Assembly: GCA_030038035.1 (NCBI GenBank) | Contig: JASHPP010000570.1 | Coordinates: 1-7,324, forward strand | Origin: Trebonia sp. | GTDB lineage: Bacteria > Actinomycetota > Actinomycetes > Streptosporangiales > Streptosporangiaceae | DNA: 7,324 nt | Direction of reading: 5' to 3' | Shown here: piece by piece, positions 4,758-7,324 of the stretch | How positions within the stretch are numbered: position 1 is the stretch's first letter | Layout of the letters: each line of letters opens with the position of its first letter | Position numbers and translations under genes: made by a program | The notes under the pieces: generated by a model | The model's input: only the letters and a program-made list of their open reading frames with translations | The model's database searches: none | Told to the model about the DNA's origin: nothing

Positions 4758-5729
4758 TCACCCGATCATGCTGCTCATCCGGAACGAGGCGTCCTTCTTC
4801 GGCAGGAGGCCGAACAGGACCATCGCGTCCGGGACCCGTTGCAGCCGCACGGGGTCGATCGACAGCGGGTACTCGGGCAGCGAGATGAGGGCCGCCGTCA
4901 CCGGCGGGACGCCGAGGAACTTCTCCACCGCCTTCTCGACCGCGCTGCGGTCGGTGTCGGCGATCTGCTGCCCCTGTTCGAGCGCCGTGACGAACGCGCG
5001 CAAGGTGTTGGGGTATTTTGTGGCCCACGCCTGCGTGACGGCGAAGCCCTGGAGCGGGAAGTTCTCTGTCGCGCCCTGATCCAGGTCGGCGAGTTCCTGC
5101 AGGCCGTACTGCTCCTCGTCGAGGCTGACGAAGGGCTGCGGGACCGGGGCCGCGTCGACGAGGCCCTTGGCCAGGAGCGCGCCGGCGGCCGGCAGCGGCA
5201 CGCCCGGCTTGAAATGCACCTGGCTCGGCAAGACCCCGTAGTCCGCGAGCAGGGAGCGGACGAGGAGCGTGGCGATGTCGTTCGGCGCGGCGACGGAGAT
5301 CGTCTTGCCCACAAGGCCGGGGACCGACCCGATCCGCGAATGCGCTCCGACGAGCATCACCAGTTCGCCCGGCTGCAGGAAGGACGCTTCGGCAATGATG
5401 CGCAGGCACGAGCAAGCCAATTCGTTATAGGTATAGGTCACGTAGTCGGCGCTCGAGATGTCGTAGCTCCCCTTTTCTATGCCGGTGACGGTAGCCTGGC
5501 TTGTCTCCGCGAACTTGATCGTGACGTTCAGCCCCTGGGCCCGGAACAGCCCGTCCATCTGGGCGATGTACAGGCCGGCGGTGTCGATGCTCGGGAACAC
5601 GTCGACGACCACGCTGGTCTTCTCCAGCGGGCCCGCGGGCGACGAGCCGAAACCGCCCGCGCAACCCGCGACCGCCGTCAAGATCGCCGCTGCCGCAACC
5701 ATTAGTGACAGACGTCGCCGTCGACACAT
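4758..5729 (-). CDS. Solute-binding lipoprotein, NMT1/SsuA-like ABC transporter family
   Basis: A 323-aa exported lipoprotein. Residues 2-22 form a signal peptide with four arginines, a hydrophobic core and the lipobox AVAGC, so the mature protein is anchored through Cys23. The body matches the NMT1/THI5/SsuA class of periplasmic-type binding proteins, which capture sulfonates, nitrate, pyrimidine precursors or similar small molecules. The evidence is SIDTAGLYIAQMDGLFRAQGLNVTI (47-71), a hinge segment near GKTISVAAPNDIATLLVRSLLADYG (141-165), and LLAKGLVDAAPVPQPF (185-200), where the usual family pattern has G-x-vDAa. Cys106 and Cys108 are the only other cysteines after the lipidated one and might form a disulfide. 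The ATG at 5729 has GGAG 7 nt upstream. No permease or ATPase gene adjoins it within this window, so it is an orphan here or works with a distant transporter. The ligand is unknown. Confidence 0.88.
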   Translation of the reverse strand: MCRRRRLSLMVAAAAILTAVAGCAGGFGSSPAGPLEKTSVVVDVFPSIDTAGLYIAQMDGLFRAQGLNVTIKFAETSQATVTGIEKGSYDISSADYVTYTYNELACSCLRIIAEASFLQPGELVMLVGAHSRIGSVPGLVGKTISVAAPNDIATLLVRSLLADYGVLPSQVHFKPGVPLPAAGALLAKGLVDAAPVPQPFVSLDEEQYGLQELADLDQGATENFPLQGFAVTQAWATKYPNTLRAFVTALEQGQQIADTDRSAVEKAVEKFLGVPPVTAALISLPEYPLSIDPVRLQRVPDAMVLFGLLPKKDASFRMSSMIG

Positions 5730-5928
5730 CGTTGTTCTCCAGGAGGCTCATGTCGCGCCTGATCTTGTCGCAGCGATTCAACAGCATGCGCGAAGCGAAA
5801 GATTTGACTACGACTGCATCCCGGGCACGCAAAGCATTCGGCGATATCGATATAAGGTGGCCGCGTCTTTCAAATGCACGAATCACAACATAAGGTTTCC
5901 GGATCCGCGCGATTACGAGCAGCCCGGC
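5730..5928 (-). promoter_or_regulatory. AT-richer leader region of the solute-binding protein gene
   Basis: These 199 bp between two leftward genes are clearly richer in A and T than the flanking coding sequence, as expected for a promoter and untranslated leader. On the minus strand TTGAAA (revcomp of 5868-5873) could be a -35 element, and the 10-bp palindrome ATATCGATAT (5844-5853) lies in the -10 area. The spacing to any good -10 hexamer is not ideal. I looked for thiamine-riboswitch hallmarks (CTGAGA and the conserved pyrophosphate-binding stretch) and did not find them. Confidence 0.4.
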
Positions 5929-6777
5929 TCAGCGGCCGGGGAGGTCGTCCTCTCCGTAGTCGTGGTCCGGGTAGTTGGCGTCGCCGGCCCGCCAGTAGCC
6001 CCTGGTCACCAGCGAACTGGCCGGCACCCGCCGGCCGGCGAGCAGGTACCTGCGGATGGCGCGCATCGCCGCGGCTTCGCAGGCCACCCAGACCATCCCG
6101 CCGTCGGCGATGGCGGCGCTGCGAGCTGCTTCGTCAAGCTCGGCGCCCCAGGCGTCAGGGGCGCGCCGGTAGTGCCAGGTGATCGCCGTCTTCGCCGGGC
6201 TGGAAAACTCGATCTCGTCGTCGGCGCCGGCCACCTCCAGGTGCACTTCCGCACTGGCCGTGTCCGGCAGCGCCTCGAGCAGGGTGCCGACGGCGGGGAT
6301 GGCGCTCTCGTCGCCGGCGATCCACCAGTGCTCGACGGAAGAGTCCATCATGAACCGCCCGCCGGGGCCGGCGACCGCGAGCCTGTCGCCGACGCCGGCC
6401 CGCTCCGCCCACTCCGACGCCGGACCCGCCCCGTGCAGCAGAAACTGCACCTCAAGCGTGCGGCTTGCCGGGTCGAAGCGCCGCGGCGTGTAGGTGCGCA
6501 CCGCCGGCCGCGGCGCGTCCCCGTCGGGCCAGGCCGACCCGTCGGGCGTGTCCACGGGCAAGACGGGCGCGTCCTGGCCTGGGACGGGCAGGTAGACCTT
6601 GATGTGCGACGTGGGCGCGTCGAGCTGGAATCCCTCGAGCGCGTCACCGCCGACCCACACCGACACCAGCCGGGGCGCGATCCGCGACACCGACACCACC
6701 TCGACGGGGCGTGGCGGCTTGCGCCGCCGCGGACGGCCTTCGCGGCCCGAAGAGGCGGGCGAGGCTGGAGAAGTCAC
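5929..6777 (-). CDS. Siderophore-interacting protein, FAD-dependent ferric-siderophore reductase family
   Basis: A 282-aa cytoplasmic flavoprotein of the SIP/ViuB family, which reduces ferric siderophores to release Fe2+ using NAD(P)H or reduced ferredoxin. The N-terminal FAD-binding barrel contains HIKVYLP (58-64), the flavin motif RTYTPRRFD (94-102) and HGAGPASEWA (115-124). The C-terminal nucleotide domain contains AGDESAIPAV (154-163), VWVACEAAAMRAIRRYL (229-245) and the family's hallmark tail TRGYWRAG...HDYGED (258-277). The first 25 residues are rich in Arg and Pro and probably disordered. The start is the GTG at 6777, with AAAGGA upstream at 6 nt spacing. It follows a PadR repressor gene after 30 bp with its own ribosome site, so the two are probably one operon. 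No siderophore biosynthesis or uptake gene is in the window. The stop overlaps a small GC hairpin (5923-5940). Confidence 0.93.
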   Translation of the reverse strand: MTSPASPASSGREGRPRRRKPPRPVEVVSVSRIAPRLVSVWVGGDALEGFQLDAPTSHIKVYLPVPGQDAPVLPVDTPDGSAWPDGDAPRPAVRTYTPRRFDPASRTLEVQFLLHGAGPASEWAERAGVGDRLAVAGPGGRFMMDSSVEHWWIAGDESAIPAVGTLLEALPDTASAEVHLEVAGADDEIEFSSPAKTAITWHYRRAPDAWGAELDEAARSAAIADGGMVWVACEAAAMRAIRRYLLAGRRVPASSLVTRGYWRAGDANYPDHDYGEDDLPGR

Positions 6778-6807
6778 GCGATTTCCTTTCGCTCGGGCAC
6801 GTTAGGG

Positions 6808-7305
6808 CTACTGGTCGGCGAGCAGGCGGTACAGGGCCTGGCGGGCGTTCCGCACGATCGTCACCGCCTGGTCGACCTGCGCGGCGTCACCCGCCGTTCC
6901 GACCTGGCGTGCGGCCGAATGCAGCCGCTGGATCTCGGCTCGCAAGTCCAGGTGCGCGGTCGCCGCGGACGGGCCGACGGCCAGGTCACGCAGCCGGCTG
7001 TCGTCGGCCTGAGCCCGCCCCTGCGGCGTCAGCTCGTAAACCTTGCGCCCGTCCCCGTCATTCCCGCGCACCAGTCCCTCGTCTTCGAGCAGCTGCAGCA
7101 GCGGGTACACCGATCCGGGACTTGGCCGCCACCGGCCGCCGGCCTGCTCTTCAAGCCGGCGCATGAGCTCATACCCGTGCGCGGGGCCTTGGACCAGGGC
7201 GGCGAGAAGCAGCCCGCGCACGTTGCCCTTGGGAACCCGGCCGCCGGCCCAGCCACGGTGATGCCCATGGTGGTCACGTTCATCAGGTGGTCTTCCCGAT
7301 CTCAT
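6808..7305 (-). CDS. PadR family transcriptional regulator with His-rich N-terminus
   Basis: A 165-aa PadR-type winged-helix repressor. The DNA-binding domain is at about 27-98 and shows the family signature: LLLAALVQGPAHGYELMRRLEE (32-53), then GRWRPSPGSVYPLLQLLEDEGLV (57-79) with the recognition helix, and the wing DGRKVYELTPQG (85-96). The C-terminal helical part (about 115-165) is the dimerisation region. The first 25 residues include HHGHH (12-16), a possible metal-binding extension. The ATG at 7305 has GGGAGG 7 nt upstream. It precedes the siderophore-interacting protein gene by 30 bp, so it probably regulates that gene and itself. Its own promoter lies mostly outside the window, so the operator cannot be judged. 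PadR proteins commonly respond to small molecules, and some relatives to heme or metals. An iron-linked role here is inferred from the neighbour. Confidence 0.92.
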   Translation of the reverse strand: MRSGRPPDERDHHGHHRGWAGGRVPKGNVRGLLLAALVQGPAHGYELMRRLEEQAGGRWRPSPGSVYPLLQLLEDEGLVRGNDGDGRKVYELTPQGRAQADDSRLRDLAVGPSAATAHLDLRAEIQRLHSAARQVGTAGDAAQVDQAVTIVRNARQALYRLLADQ

Positions 7306-7324
7306 TCGGCCGCCTCCCGCCAGT

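Noticed and set aside
4752..5705. 317-codon plus-strand frame opposite the solute-binding gene
   Set aside because: Charged, low-complexity antisense product; the minus strand encodes a lipoprotein with signal peptide and lipobox.
5730..5886. Small upstream ORF (MIRAFERRGHLISIS...) in the leader of the solute-binding gene
   Set aside because: It has many A/T-ending codons unlike the real genes here, no ribosome site, and continues out of frame into the lipoprotein gene. It is better explained as an untranslated leader.
5730..5928. TPP riboswitch upstream of the THI5-like gene
   Set aside because: The conserved CTGAGA and pyrophosphate-binding segments are absent on the minus strand.
5923..5940. 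CCCGGC/GCCGGG hairpin over the stop of the siderophore-interacting gene as a terminator
   Set aside because: A 6-bp all-GC stem is expected often by chance at this base composition, and there is no T-tract. It is noted only in the gene entry.
6778..6810. Iron box (DtxR/IdeR-like) between padR and the siderophore-interacting gene, suggested by GTTAGGGCTA
   Set aside because: Only a fragment resembles a half-site, there is no second arm, and it overlaps the padR stop codon inside a probable operon.

Overview
The window is about 7.3 kb of very GC-rich DNA. Codons ending in G or C, GTG starts and the gene families present point to an actinobacterium of the Streptomyces/Streptosporangium type, but nothing in the window fixes the genus. 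It reads as a stretch of ordinary accessory chromosome. I see no mobile element, tRNA, rRNA or CRISPR array. I recognise eight complete genes and the possible first codons of a ninth at the left edge.

Left third (1-3600): a divergent resistance-type locus. A TetR repressor and a universal stress protein run leftward, with 19 bp between them. A DHA2-type (14-helix) MFS efflux pump and then a small SRPBCC protein run rightward. The roughly 100 bp between the repressor and the pump is the most structured DNA in the window. It holds three copies of the half-site GATACG arranged as two overlapping dyads, and a nearly identical -10/leader module facing outward on each side. The simplest reading is a self-regulating TetR switch that controls the pump and, through the bicistron, the stress protein. 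Position 48-359 is intergenic and holds two inverted repeats.

Middle (3600-5930): two leftward genes. Upstream is a lipoprotein solute-binding protein of the NMT1/SsuA type with no permease or ATPase beside it. Downstream of it, after 177 bp rich in hairpins, is a short (279 aa) MetF-like methylenetetrahydrofolate reductase. It converges on the SRPBCC gene, and a strong hairpin lies between them. The solute-binding gene has a 199-bp leader that is visibly more AT-rich than its surroundings.

Right end (5930-7324): a PadR repressor with a His-rich N-terminus and a siderophore-interacting flavoprotein (ferric-siderophore reductase family) form a leftward bicistron with 30 bp between them, a plausible iron-acquisition unit.

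No clearly new multi-gene system is visible. The observations most worth following up are the symmetric TetR/MFS control region, the SRPBCC gene as a possible leaderless transcript, the unusual MetF homologue, and the His-rich PadR next to an iron reductase.
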